Origin: Algoriphagus sp.
GTDB taxonomy: Bacteria > Bacteroidota > Bacteroidia > Cytophagales > Cyclobacteriaceae
Assembly: GCA_018336015.1 (NCBI GenBank)
Contig: JAGXQZ010000105.1
Location: 1-64,000 of the forward strand
Length of the DNA: 64,000 bases
Reading direction: 5' to 3'
Below, one piece after another: positions 17,340 through 25,674 of this stretch (positions are counted from its first letter, which is position 1; every line of letters begins with the position of its first letter). A program made the translations under genes and the position numbers. Below the pieces are notes generated by a model that saw nothing but the letters and a program-made list of their open reading frames with translations, had not been told where the DNA came from and did no database searches.

Positions 17340-18005
17340 TCAAATATCTAAAAATCTGAGCAAGTTACCGATTCGGTCTTCTTCGCTCGTAATCCCTGTT
17401 TCCTCCTGGTAATGGTCAATCACCCGGTAGCCAAATCGTTCTAATGTAGCTTTTACATGACGTAATTCGGGCTTGTCCATCTTTAAGGTCAGTTTGATCT
17501 TGCTGTCATCCAGTGGATCAGAGGTAATAAAGCAACTTAGGATTTTGGTGTTTTCCGATTCCACCAATCTTGAAATTTCCGATAGTTGGTAATCTTTCAT
17601 CTCCATGGATAGGATCAGTACGCTCCCTTGGGATTTGATGGAAAGACTGTCTGCAAAGGCTGAAATGGCATCTTCCATGGTAATGACACCTAAGTAGGTA
17701 TTTTCCCGGTCCAAAACGGCCACCAGATTTGAATGATTTTCAGAAGCTACCCGCAGCACATCATAGATATGCTTATCAGAGTATACCCAACATCCGTTGC
17801 CTTCCAATTGAATTTTACCGATCAGTTCTTCGGAGTCATTTTGCTCAAAGATGATTTCATCCTCAATAAAGCCCAGAAATTTCCCTTGATCGGTCACAGG
17901 TAGGGAATCAGTTCTGATCTCTTCCATCCAGCTCAATGCCATGCCTGCTCGGTCTGTCAACTTGAGCGGCGGGATGAGACTGTTGATGAATTCGTAGGCT
18001 TGCAT
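17340..18005 (-). CDS. CBS domain-containing protein
   Basis: The 221-residue soluble protein contains a CBS domain pair in its first 135 residues: LIPPLKLTDRAGMALSWMEE, then VAVLDRENTYLGVITMEDAI. A C-terminal part with the pattern SVLILSMEMKDYQLSEISRLVESENTKIL looks like an ACT-like regulatory fold. CBS pairs bind adenine nucleotides and act as energy or ligand sensors. Two-part CBS-ACT proteins of this kind occur next to nadK in many Bacteroidota. Ligand and target are unknown. Confidence 0.8.
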   Translation of the reverse strand: MQAYEFINSLIPPLKLTDRAGMALSWMEEIRTDSLPVTDQGKFLGFIEDEIIFEQNDSEELIGKIQLEGNGCWVYSDKHIYDVLRVASENHSNLVAVLDRENTYLGVITMEDAISAFADSLSIKSQGSVLILSMEMKDYQLSEISRLVESENTKILSCFITSDPLDDSKIKLTLKMDKPELRHVKATLERFGYRVIDHYQEETGITSEEDRIGNLLRFLDI

Positions 18006-18083
18006 AAGAGAAAGTTAGGAAATCAATTTAGAACACAAAACGGTTTCTAGGCTAATCTTGTTCCCAGGAGCTTTTTTTGTGAG

Positions 18084-19283
18084 TTATCCGAAAAAATGAC
18101 CGACTAATATTCCCAATACAATACCCCCGGAGATGATGATGGGGGAAGAGATTTTTGAAAATTGGAGCAAAGCATAAGTGCCAAGAATGAAAAAAATATT
18201 TAACCCGTTCGCTTCCAGCGGTTCAAAAAGCAAATAGGCTGCAGCAATGAGCATTCCGCAGGATACGGCATTGATCCCCTCGAGTGCAGCCCTGACAGGT
18301 CGGTAAAGCTTGAGTTGATCCCAAAACCGGATCACAAAGAAGATCAGGAAGATCCCCGGTAGAAATATTCCGGCCGCACCGATCATTCCACCGATAATGA
18401 ACCCACTCATTCCAAACTCACGCATAGAAAGTGCGCCAATGTATGAAGCTATGGAAAATGTCGGTCCGGGAATTCCCTGAGAAATGGCATAGCCGGTAAG
18501 AAATTCCTCTGAATTTAAAAAGTGTTTGAAGTCTACAAATTCAGTATACAAGTAAGGGACCAATACCTGGCCACCACCGAAAATCAAGCTTCCGTTTCGA
18601 TAGAAGTTTTCAAACAATAGTACAGGCTGATATTTGGTAATGGCTCCTGAAAGTGCAGCAGCTATCAAAACTCCAATCCAAAGATAAAAATTGCTCCATT
18701 TGATTTTGAGAGGTTTTTCTTCTTCGGCTTTGGGTTGGTTTTTATACTTGATTGAAGTGCTCAATCCTCCCAAGATGAGCATAATCGGGAAGACATAGGG
18801 TGAGCTGTAAAAGAAAGATACAAAAGCCGAAATCAACATCAGGATCATGGCTTCTGTGGTTTTGACCATTTTGCTGATGGTCTTTTGCGCAGCAAAAATG
18901 ATGAAGCCAATGGCCATTGGCTGAATGAATCTGGCGAAATTTAAAGCTCCTGGAGTATTCTCCTGAAGAAAATCAATCAAAAATGCAGCGCTCACCATCA
19001 GGGTAGTGGCAGGCAAGATCCAAACAAAAAGTGCAAGGTAAGCTAGGTTTGGACCACCCACCCGGAATCCGATAGCTGAAACCAACTGAGTAGAGGAGGG
19101 GCCAGGTAGCATATTGCACAGGGCATTGAGCTCCCAAAGCTCCTCCTCTTTGATATATCCTCTTTTCTTCACCATTCGCTCCAGCAGCATTGCCAAAAAA
19201 GCTTGAGGGCCGCCAAATGCAGTGATTGAAAGGGTAAGAATATCCTTCAGAAAGACATAATATCGGACAGTCCGGACCGACAT
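18084..19283 (-). CDS. chrA: chromate transporter (ChrA, CHR family)
   Basis: The 399-residue, multi-helix membrane protein contains two related CHR domains. The first begins LSITAFGGPQAFLAML and holds the hallmark CNMLPGPSSTQLV; the second has the mirrored SLIFGGGQVLVPYL and GYAISQGIPGPTFSIASYIG. Long CHR proteins export chromate by chromate/sulfate antiport, although in many bacteria the natural substrate is not known. It starts one base after the stop codon of the 2-oxoglutarate oxygenase gene, so translation is likely coupled. No chrB or sulfate genes are nearby. Confidence 0.9.
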   Translation of the reverse strand: MSVRTVRYYVFLKDILTLSITAFGGPQAFLAMLLERMVKKRGYIKEEELWELNALCNMLPGPSSTQLVSAIGFRVGGPNLAYLALFVWILPATTLMVSAAFLIDFLQENTPGALNFARFIQPMAIGFIIFAAQKTISKMVKTTEAMILMLISAFVSFFYSSPYVFPIMLILGGLSTSIKYKNQPKAEEEKPLKIKWSNFYLWIGVLIAAALSGAITKYQPVLLFENFYRNGSLIFGGGQVLVPYLYTEFVDFKHFLNSEEFLTGYAISQGIPGPTFSIASYIGALSMREFGMSGFIIGGMIGAAGIFLPGIFLIFFVIRFWDQLKLYRPVRAALEGINAVSCGMLIAAAYLLFEPLEANGLNIFFILGTYALLQFSKISSPIIISGGIVLGILVGHFFG

Positions 19284-19284
19284 C

Positions 19285-20262
19285 CTATTTTCTGAGTCCT
19301 AATTCCCGGAGTCTCTCTTCCAAAAATTCTCCTGCAGTTGCATCGGTAAATTGCTTTGGATTGCTTTCATCGATGCAGCTTTCCAAGCAAGTTAGATCCA
19401 TTTCTGACCTCGGGTGCATAAAAAATGGGATCGAATACCTGCTGGTATGCATCAGTTCACGAGGAGGATTGACTACTCGATGAATGGTCGATTTCAATTT
19501 TTTATTAGTCAAGCGCTCCAGCATGTCGCCCACATTTACCACCAGCTGATCCGGTAGCGCAGTGATTGGGATCCACTTGCCATCTTTTCTCAAAACCTGA
19601 AGGCCATCCGCGCTTGCTCCCATCAGCAGCGTGATCAGGTTGATGTCACCGTGCTCGGCTGCTCTCACTGCATCCGCAGGGACTTCATCAGGATTCTCAA
19701 TTGGGAAATAGTGGATTTGGCGTAGAATGGAGTTGCCATGGGCTACTTTGTCTTCAAAGTAATCTTCCGGAAGTTCCAGATTCAAAGCAATTGCCCGAAG
19801 CATCTGTTTACCCGCATTTTCGAGTGTCTGGTAGGCTTCTATGGCATCCTGCTTAAACTGCGGGATCTCCTCTGGCCAGAGGTTAGCCGGATACTCTGAC
19901 TTAATCGGATCTGAATCAGGGATCAAGGCAAGTTCTTGACCGACGTGATAAAACTCTTTCAGATCCCCTGTATTTCTCCCTTTAGCGTGCTCTTTTCCTT
20001 TTCCTGTATATCCTCGCTGATATCCGATTTCAGGTTTTTCGTACTTGGATTTCACTTCATCAGGCAAAGCAAAAAAGGATTTGATTGATCCATAGAGTCT
20101 ATCTTGGAGGTCTTTGGAAAGACCATGATTTTTGATGGCAACAAATCCGATATTCTGATAGGCCTCTCCCAGCTTTTTGACAAAAGCTGCTTTTTGCTCC
20201 GGATTTCCTGAGGTAAAATCAGCCAAATCCAAACTTGGAATTTCATCGAATAAGATTTCCAT
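19285..20262 (-). CDS. 2-oxoglutarate/Fe(II)-dependent oxygenase, isopenicillin N synthase family
   Basis: This is a 325-residue non-heme iron oxygenase. The N-terminal DIOX_N region (PSLDLADFTSGNP, then FVAIKNHGLS) is followed by the catalytic jelly-roll. The iron ligands are the His and Asp of EHGDINLITLL (about residue 199) and the His of KSTIHRVVNPP (about 259); the co-substrate is held by RYSIPFF (Arg and Ser). Such enzymes hydroxylate, desaturate or cyclise small molecules; the substrate cannot be told. Plant and fungal relatives make hormones and antibiotics, but bacterial members are mostly uncharacterised. It is directly followed by chrA. Confidence 0.9.
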   Translation of the reverse strand: MEILFDEIPSLDLADFTSGNPEQKAAFVKKLGEAYQNIGFVAIKNHGLSKDLQDRLYGSIKSFFALPDEVKSKYEKPEIGYQRGYTGKGKEHAKGRNTGDLKEFYHVGQELALIPDSDPIKSEYPANLWPEEIPQFKQDAIEAYQTLENAGKQMLRAIALNLELPEDYFEDKVAHGNSILRQIHYFPIENPDEVPADAVRAAEHGDINLITLLMGASADGLQVLRKDGKWIPITALPDQLVVNVGDMLERLTNKKLKSTIHRVVNPPRELMHTSRYSIPFFMHPRSEMDLTCLESCIDESNPKQFTDATAGEFLEERLRELGLRK

Positions 20263-20336
20263 TGTGGGTGTAGTTTAGTTATGAGTTCCTTGAATTCTTC
20301 AAAAATAAATATCTTTAGACTCAATCTTGGTGCGGC

Positions 20337-21107
20337 ATGAATAAATTCCTGATTATCCCTCTACTCTTTGGCCTGTTGATGCTTTCTTGCAGTGAAGACA
20401 AAAAAAAAATCAATGAATCAGCAGCTGATGAAAACCAGGTAATCGGGGAACAAGGTGCTGCCTTGCCAAGTGTATCTTTTTACCAATACGAAGATTCTTC
20501 CAATTATCCAGATGCTATTTTGGAGTTATACACTCCATTGGGAAACCAAGTGTTCAAGCCTGGAAAGGTCCCCTTTGAGTTTAATGTGAAAAACTTTGAT
20601 CTGCAGAATACCGGAGGCGGAAATGCTCGGCTTTTCATGATTCTCAATGGGGGGGATCCCGTTGGATATCTTTCTCCTATTTTCCAAAGAGAACTTACTG
20701 TAGGAACCTATCGGACAGTCGCTTATTTGGTGGATGACGATGGCTTTGCCCTGAAAAGCTTTGGCAATTATATAGATAGGGATTTTTTGGTCGGTGATTC
20801 ACGCCCGTTCCCTTATTCAGCAGAACCCTATTTGGCACTACATCAACCCAAAAATGCCCAGATTGTCCCTTTGGGAGAGGAATTGGTGATTGATTTTTTG
20901 GTGCTTGGTGGTGACATGAAATTGGATGGATTAAAGGTTAAAATTTTTGTTAACGAGTTTTCCTACGAAGTAAACCGAATGTCCCCTGTCCGTGTCTCCA
21001 ACCTTCCCAAAGGAGATTATCAGTTGAAAATCCAACTCTTGAGATCAGACAATAAAGAACTGGAGGGACCTTTCTCCACCGTCTCAAAAACTGTCTTTGT
21101 CCGATAA
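20337..21107 (+). CDS. lipoprotein of unknown function
   Basis: The 256-residue protein has a lipoprotein signal: MNKFLIIPLLFGLLMLSC with the lipobox Leu-Met-Leu-Ser-Cys (Cys18), then a polar linker rich in Lys, Asp and Glu. The rest appears as two beta-rich halves, each with phrases such as LYTPLGNQVFKPGKVPFEFNVKNF and LALHQPKNAQIVPLGEELVIDF, so it may contain two Ig-like or carbohydrate-binding-like modules. I do not recognise a family with certainty. It is probably anchored in the outer membrane facing the periplasm. It lies divergent from the oxygenase gene and 36 bases upstream of serS. Confidence 0.75.
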   Translation: MNKFLIIPLLFGLLMLSCSEDKKKINESAADENQVIGEQGAALPSVSFYQYEDSSNYPDAILELYTPLGNQVFKPGKVPFEFNVKNFDLQNTGGGNARLFMILNGGDPVGYLSPIFQRELTVGTYRTVAYLVDDDGFALKSFGNYIDRDFLVGDSRPFPYSAEPYLALHQPKNAQIVPLGEELVIDFLVLGGDMKLDGLKVKIFVNEFSYEVNRMSPVRVSNLPKGDYQLKIQLLRSDNKELEGPFSTVSKTVFVR

Positions 21108-21112
21108 GTAAT

Positions 21113-21120
21113 TATCTTTG
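21113..21120 (+). promoter_or_regulatory. putative -7 promoter element for serS
   Basis: TATCTTTG is an exact match to TAnnTTTG just after the lipoprotein stop and 23 bases before the serS ATG. No -33 TTTG lies at the ideal distance (the nearest, at 21096, is too close), so the assignment is tentative. Confidence 0.4.
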
Positions 21121-21143
21121 GCCCTTCAAACTTCGATTTTATC

Positions 21144-22415
21144 ATGCTCTTAGTAAATCAAATCCGGGAAAACTACGCCCAAGTGCTGGCCGGTTTGCAA
21201 AAGCGAAATATTCCAAACGTTGAAACTATCCTTGAGCAACTCGTTGCCTTGGATGATCTTCGAAAATCCACACAATCACAGCGAGATCAGATTCAGGCAG
21301 AGGCCAATACGATTTCCAAGCAAATCGGGAGCTTGATGAAGGAGGGCAAAGCCGATGAAGCGTCTGCCATCCGTGAGCGTACCGCAGAAATCAAGGTTCA
21401 AATCAAGGAATTGGACGAGCAAAATGCCAAAGCTGAAGAAGATCTGAAGGCGCTTCTGTATACCATTCCAAATGTGCCTCATACGTCCGTGCCCACAGGA
21501 AAATCCGCGGAAGACAACGAGGTGGTTCTCAGTCACGGTGAGATTCCTGCGCTTTTCGAAGGGAAATTGCCTCATTGGGAACTGATCAAAAAGTATGATA
21601 TCATCGATTTTGATCTTGGAGTGAAGATTACGGGGGCAGGCTTTCCGGTTTACAAAGGAAAAGGAGCAAGACTTCAGCGTGCCTTGATTAACTTTTTCCT
21701 CGATCAGGCCTTGGCTGCTGGATACTTGGAAGTTCAGCCGCCGATTTTAGTGAATGAAGATTCGGGCTATGGTACAGGACAGCTGCCTGACAAAGAGGGA
21801 CAGATGTACTTTGCTTCAGCTGACAATTTGTATTTAATTCCTACAGCTGAGGTGCCACTGACCAACTTGTACAGGGATGTGATCCTGAATGAGACAGATT
21901 TGCCTGTCAAAAACGTGGGTTATACCCCTTGTTTTAGAAGAGAAGCAGGTTCTTGGGGTGCTCACGTGAGGGGGTTGAACAGACTCCATCAATTTGACAA
22001 AGTCGAAATTGTCCAGATTACCCACCCAGACCAGTCTTATGAGGCTTTGGAGAGTATGAGTAGCTATGTGCAGGGATTGCTTCAAAAGCTCGAATTGCCA
22101 TACCGTGTACTCAGGCTTTGTGGAGGCGATATGGGCTTCACATCCGCTTTGACTTATGATATGGAAGTCTTCTCTGCTGCTCAGGAGCGTTGGCTGGAGG
22201 TGAGTTCTGTCTCCAATTTTGAGACTTATCAGACCAACCGCCTGAAGTTGAGATTCAAAGGAGAAGATAAAAAGGCGCAATTGGCTCATTCATTAAATGG
22301 AAGCGCCTTGGCCTTGCCCAGAATTGTAGCTGCTATTTTGGAAAATAATCAGACACCGGATGGTATTTTGATGCCGAAGGTGCTTCAACCTTACTTGGGA
22401 TTTGATAAAATCTGA
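21144..22415 (+). CDS. serS: serine--tRNA ligase
   Basis: Seryl-tRNA synthetase charges tRNA-Ser. The 423-residue protein has the long N-terminal antiparallel coiled coil (about residues 30-110) that grips the tRNA variable arm, and a class II catalytic core: motif 2 around TPCFRREAGSWG (residues about 255-270) and motif 3 ending in SLNGSALALPRIVAAILE. IPTAEVPLTNLYRD is also typical of bacterial SerRS. Length is normal, and a strong terminator follows. Confidence 0.97.
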   Translation: MLLVNQIRENYAQVLAGLQKRNIPNVETILEQLVALDDLRKSTQSQRDQIQAEANTISKQIGSLMKEGKADEASAIRERTAEIKVQIKELDEQNAKAEEDLKALLYTIPNVPHTSVPTGKSAEDNEVVLSHGEIPALFEGKLPHWELIKKYDIIDFDLGVKITGAGFPVYKGKGARLQRALINFFLDQALAAGYLEVQPPILVNEDSGYGTGQLPDKEGQMYFASADNLYLIPTAEVPLTNLYRDVILNETDLPVKNVGYTPCFRREAGSWGAHVRGLNRLHQFDKVEIVQITHPDQSYEALESMSSYVQGLLQKLELPYRVLRLCGGDMGFTSALTYDMEVFSAAQERWLEVSSVSNFETYQTNRLKLRFKGEDKKAQLAHSLNGSALALPRIVAAILENNQTPDGILMPKVLQPYLGFDKI

Positions 22416-22418
22416 TTC

Positions 22419-22450
22419 AAACCCGCCTCGATCGATCGAGGCGGGTTTTT
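22419..22450 (+). terminator. rho-independent terminator after serS
   Basis: The arms AACCCGCCTCGAT and ATCGAGGCGGGTT form a long GC-rich stem followed by a T-run. It starts right after the serS stop codon. Confidence 0.92.
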
Positions 22451-22464
22451 TATGCTAGACTCTA

Positions 22465-22884
22465 ATGAAACGGTTTCTTTTCTTTTTCTTAATGTTACTT
22501 CCCTCGTGGAGTTTTGCTCAGTCGGCCGAGCTCGAAGCAGTATCGCACACGGTGCAGTTGTACTTTGATGGCATGATTCAGCGAGACCGGGGCAAACTGG
22601 AGGAAGCTTTTTTCTCAGAAGCTCGCCTGATCGGGTATAGGGGAGATCGGCTGTTTGTCACACCATTTGAGGAGTGGGCTGCAGGTACCTCCATGGGGAG
22701 TCCCCGTGATCCAAGTCTCTATAAAAATGAGATCAAAGCTATTCGGATTGTCGGAAACATGGCCTTGGTCGAAACCGAGCTTTACTGGCCTGGGATTTAC
22801 TACTATGATTTTTTGACTTTGCTAAAAATGGACGGGAAATGGAAAATTGTCCATAAGTCTTGGGATGAAAAGCCTCTGGACTAG
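22465..22884 (+). CDS. secreted NTF2-like (lumazine-binding-like) protein
   Basis: The 139-residue protein has a signal peptide (MKRFLFFFLMLLPSWSFAQS) and then a single SnoaL/NTF2-like cone fold, seen as VQLYFDGMIQRDRGKLEEAF at the start and LLKMDGKWKIVHKSWDEKP at the end. This matches the Putative_lumazine_bd family found in many Bacteroidota. Members may bind or act on small molecules; no active site can be assigned. It is convergent with the coaE operon and separated from serS by a terminator. Confidence 0.75.
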   Translation: MKRFLFFFLMLLPSWSFAQSAELEAVSHTVQLYFDGMIQRDRGKLEEAFFSEARLIGYRGDRLFVTPFEEWAAGTSMGSPRDPSLYKNEIKAIRIVGNMALVETELYWPGIYYYDFLTLLKMDGKWKIVHKSWDEKPLD

Positions 22885-22928
22885 ATTGGAAAATGCATCT
22901 CAATTCTTCCCTTAAGCCTTTTCAGAAT

Positions 22929-23537
22929 TTATTTCTGTAGCGCGCAAAGTTTTTGGTGAATCTCCAATACTTGAGGAAGGATGAGTTTGCTGTCATTGTT
23001 TTTGATCACATAGTCAGCCAATTCATTTTTCTGCTCATCGGGCATCTGCTGATCGATGATATGATTTACTTGATCTTCTGAGCGATGTGGGTCTCTGAGC
23101 AGAACTCGAGCAACTCTGATCTTTAGTGGAGAGCTTACGTTGATGATGTAATCAAGCTCTTTGTAAGATCCGGATTCAAAAAGCAAAGCAGCTTCTTTGA
23201 TCAAGTAAGGTGCCGATTGTTCCTTTGTCCATTTTTTGAAATCCTCCCCTACAGCCGGGTGTACTAAGGCATTTATTTTTTTCACCTTTTCAGGGTCTGA
23301 GAATACCTCTTCAGCCAAAAATGCCCGATTGAGCGAGCCGTCTTCCAAAAAAGACTTTTCTCCAAACTGGGAGGAAATTTCTTTTTTCAAGTTTGGGTCG
23401 TTTGCCATCAGCCACTTTGCCCGATCATCAGCGGAATAAATCGGAATACCCAAGATGGAGAATACTTGGCAAACGGTCGATTTTCCCGAACCTATACCCC
23501 CTGTGACACCTACCAAAAATGGCTTTGGCTTATTCAT
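22929..23537 (-). CDS. coaE: dephospho-CoA kinase
   Basis: CoaE carries out the last step of coenzyme A synthesis, phosphorylation of the 3'-OH of dephospho-CoA. The 202-residue protein has the P-loop GVTGGIGSGKSTV at residues 9-21, then the substrate region PIYSADDRAKWL and LVHPAVGEDFKKW, and a lid with LLRDPHRSEDQV. Length is normal. The start overlaps the end of the YbbR gene by 8 bases, showing operon structure. Confidence 0.96.
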   Translation of the reverse strand: MNKPKPFLVGVTGGIGSGKSTVCQVFSILGIPIYSADDRAKWLMANDPNLKKEISSQFGEKSFLEDGSLNRAFLAEEVFSDPEKVKKINALVHPAVGEDFKKWTKEQSAPYLIKEAALLFESGSYKELDYIINVSSPLKIRVARVLLRDPHRSEDQVNHIIDQQMPDEQKNELADYVIKNNDSKLILPQVLEIHQKLCALQK

Positions 23538-24495
23538 ATTTCAGTTTAATCAGTGGAGGATCGATTTTCAGATCCTTCAGAAAAGTAGGCTTTGGGGATA
23601 TACTCAGGGTAATGGTACTGTCCTCTCGGTTTCGAGTGGAGTAATTGAGGATAGCTTCGAACTCCATATCTTTCAATTCTCCGACTTTTTTCTCATCCAC
23701 CAAGTAAGTCATCATCGGGGTAAGTTCTTCATTTTCCAGGCTTACAGATCTTGGGAAGTTGACCTTTTTCACTTTTAATCTTTTATTTCCTTCCAGGTAT
23801 CTGATGATTTCAAAATTGACTTCAATCTCCGGCTGCTCGACTTGGATCAGTTCTTCCAGATTTTTGTTGAGTGTAAGCGCTACCTTTTTTGAAAAGCGGG
23901 AATCAATCTTCGATTCATTTAATTGAACCGGGAATTTACCATTAAAAGCTTCCAGAATGGAGGAAGGACCCTTCAGTGTGATTTTTGCCGGGAGAAACTG
24001 TACTTCTTCCTCTATCTCAATGTTTTTGGCCAGACTGTATCCGGCTGTATCCAAAACCGGGGTCAAGGTTTGGGTAATGATCTTGTCTATCTGAAAATGG
24101 ATCGTATCCTCTAAAAGGCCTTCCAATTGGGTAGGAGTGATAAATTCTCCGAGGGGTCTTTTTAACTCGGAGGTGAGAATAAAACTCCTTGAAGAGGGTT
24201 CGGCCAAGATGATTGAAAATGGGGGCTCGTTCAGGTTAAAATATTTCCTGAGCAGGTCCCATCCATTTCCTGAGATTTGGATTTGGACACTTTCCGGCAG
24301 GGGCTTGACTGGCACAAAATTTTCTCTGTCAAACTCCCATTGGATCGGGTAATCGACAATAGTATTGTAATTGTCCTTGTTGAGGGCATTTAAAATCCAA
24401 AAAGTGGTAGCTGCAAGAATGCAGAGAACTACCACTTTTAGATTTGAGAGTTTTTTTGAAGAAATCCTCCAAGAGGAGTTTTTGTGTTCAGGCAA
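23530..24495 (-). CDS. YbbR-like domain protein
   Basis: The 321-residue protein starts at a TTG (24495); no ATG precedes the membrane anchor. One N-terminal transmembrane helix (about residues 20-40, VVVLCILAATTFWILNAL) is followed by an extracytoplasmic region with YbbR-type repeats, such as VQIQISGNGWDLLRKYF and FLPAKITLKGPSSILEAF. In Firmicutes YbbR/CdaR regulates the c-di-AMP cyclase; in Bacteroidota the gene sits between yajC and coaE and its role is not established. It begins 7 bases after the yajC stop. Confidence 0.85.
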   Translation of the reverse strand: MPEHKNSSWRISSKKLSNLKVVVLCILAATTFWILNALNKDNYNTIVDYPIQWEFDRENFVPVKPLPESVQIQISGNGWDLLRKYFNLNEPPFSIILAEPSSRSFILTSELKRPLGEFITPTQLEGLLEDTIHFQIDKIITQTLTPVLDTAGYSLAKNIEIEEEVQFLPAKITLKGPSSILEAFNGKFPVQLNESKIDSRFSKKVALTLNKNLEELIQVEQPEIEVNFEIIRYLEGNKRLKVKKVNFPRSVSLENEELTPMMTYLVDEKKVGELKDMEFEAILNYSTRNREDSTITLSISPKPTFLKDLKIDPPLIKLKYE

Positions 24496-24502
24496 GGCTT
24501 AA

Positions 24503-24823
24503 TTATTTGGTTGGACTTGTCTTTTTGGAGAAATCCAGAGAGATGGCTGATTTTTCTATTTTGACTTTCAGTCCCCTATCCAGTTCCAATTGTACGGTAT
24601 CCCCATCTACACTGTACACTTTACCGTGTATACCGCCAATAGTGACTACGTCATCTCCTTTTTTGATTTCTTCGATAAACTTCTTGGTTTCTTTCTGCTT
24701 TTTCTGCTGCGGTCTGATCATAAAGAAATACATGATCAAAATGATAGATCCAAACAGAAATACTTGTCCAAGAATCCCGCCTCCGCCAGCAGCGGCTTGG
24801 GCTAATACGGTGTTAATCATCAT
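24503..24823 (-). CDS. yajC: preprotein translocase subunit YajC
   Basis: YajC is the small accessory subunit of the SecDF-YajC complex that assists Sec-dependent export. The 106-residue protein has a glycine/alanine-rich N-terminus, one transmembrane helix (FLFGSIILIMYFFMIRP), then KKQKETKKFIEEIKKGDDVVTIGGIHGKV, which is the YajC signature. It starts directly at the stop codon of the DUF1573 gene. secD and secF are not in the window. Confidence 0.95.
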   Translation of the reverse strand: MMINTVLAQAAAGGGGILGQVFLFGSIILIMYFFMIRPQQKKQKETKKFIEEIKKGDDVVTIGGIHGKVYSVDGDTVQLELDRGLKVKIEKSAISLDFSKKTSPTK

Positions 24824-25363
24824 TTATCTTTTCAAAGGTCCCGCAGGTGCAGCAGCGCCGGCTAATTTAGGTGTAACACTTCCCTTCATTCTCAGACGAG
24901 TCACGGTTGGATTGGTGTTTGCCTGAATGGTCACCGTAGGAGCTTGTGCACCGGATTTGGCAGCAGAGTTGAATACTACCTTTACAAATCCTTGTTCTCC
25001 TGGCTGTACAGGTGTTTTGGTCCAGTCAGGGCTGGTACATCCGCAAGATGCGGTGATGTTGGAGATGACCAAAGGAGCCTGACCGTTGTTGGTGAAGTTG
25101 AACAGGTGTTCAATTACCTGACCTTCGTTGATTGTACCAAAATCATATTCCATCTCAGCAAACTGGAAGCTGCCCAAGGTGCTTGGATCTGCTTCAGTTG
25201 TGGTTTGGGCGTTGACAGGATTTACAGCAGTGTTTGCGCCTTCCAAAGCCGCAATTTTGTCTTCCAACGCTTTGATTTTTTCAGCTTGGTCGTCACCTTT
25301 TTGGGAACAGGAAACCATCATGACTGCCGACAAGGCGACAGCGCTCAACAGATTGATTTTCAT
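24824..25363 (-). CDS. DUF1573 lipoprotein
   Basis: The 179-residue protein carries a lipoprotein signal (MKINLLSAVALSAVMMVSCSQ, lipobox Met-Val-Ser-Cys) followed by a short heptad-like stretch (AEKIKALEDKIAALEG) reminiscent of the Lpp-type trimeric helix. The C-terminal part is an Ig-like DUF1573 domain: FGTINEGQVIEHLFNFTNNGQAPLVI and ASCGCTSPDWT, with the paired Cys typical of the family. DUF1573 domains are abundant in Bacteroidota envelopes; their function is unknown. It sits between yajC and a YtxH gene. Confidence 0.85.
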   Translation of the reverse strand: MKINLLSAVALSAVMMVSCSQKGDDQAEKIKALEDKIAALEGANTAVNPVNAQTTTEADPSTLGSFQFAEMEYDFGTINEGQVIEHLFNFTNNGQAPLVISNITASCGCTSPDWTKTPVQPGEQGFVKVVFNSAAKSGAQAPTVTIQANTNPTVTRLRMKGSVTPKLAGAAAPAGPLKR

Positions 25364-25364
25364 A

Positions 25365-25667
25365 TTAGTTTTTACCTTGGTTTATTTGATCGATTAATTT
25401 ATTCACATCATTAAGCAGATTTTCAGCCTTGTTTTTGGCTTCAGATATCACTCGCTTTCCTTCTGATTTGGCTTCATTGAGGTGGAGCTCTTTTCCGTCT
25501 ACGAGCTCGCTGATCAAGTCTTCAAGCTCTTTTTTGTATTTGGACAATTTGAAAGAAAGTTTGTCTCTGGTATTTGCACCTGTATCAGGGGCAAAAAGAA
25601 TTCCAAGTGCGGCACCCACTCCTGCGCCGACGACAAATGCTAATAAGGTGTTTGTGCTTTTGCTCAT
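25365..25667 (-). CDS. YtxH domain-containing protein
   Basis: The 100-residue small protein has an N-terminal glycine-rich hydrophobic segment (TLLAFVVGAGVGAALGILFAP, then DTGANTR), the YtxH/gas-vesicle-protein-like signature, followed by a charged amphipathic helix to the end. Such proteins are often stress-related and may lie along the membrane; function unknown. It begins 7 bases after the nusB stop, and its own stop is one base from the DUF1573 start. Confidence 0.8.
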   Translation of the reverse strand: MSKSTNTLLAFVVGAGVGAALGILFAPDTGANTRDKLSFKLSKYKKELEDLISELVDGKELHLNEAKSEGKRVISEAKNKAENLLNDVNKLIDQINQGKN

Positions 25668-25674
25668 GGTAAAG

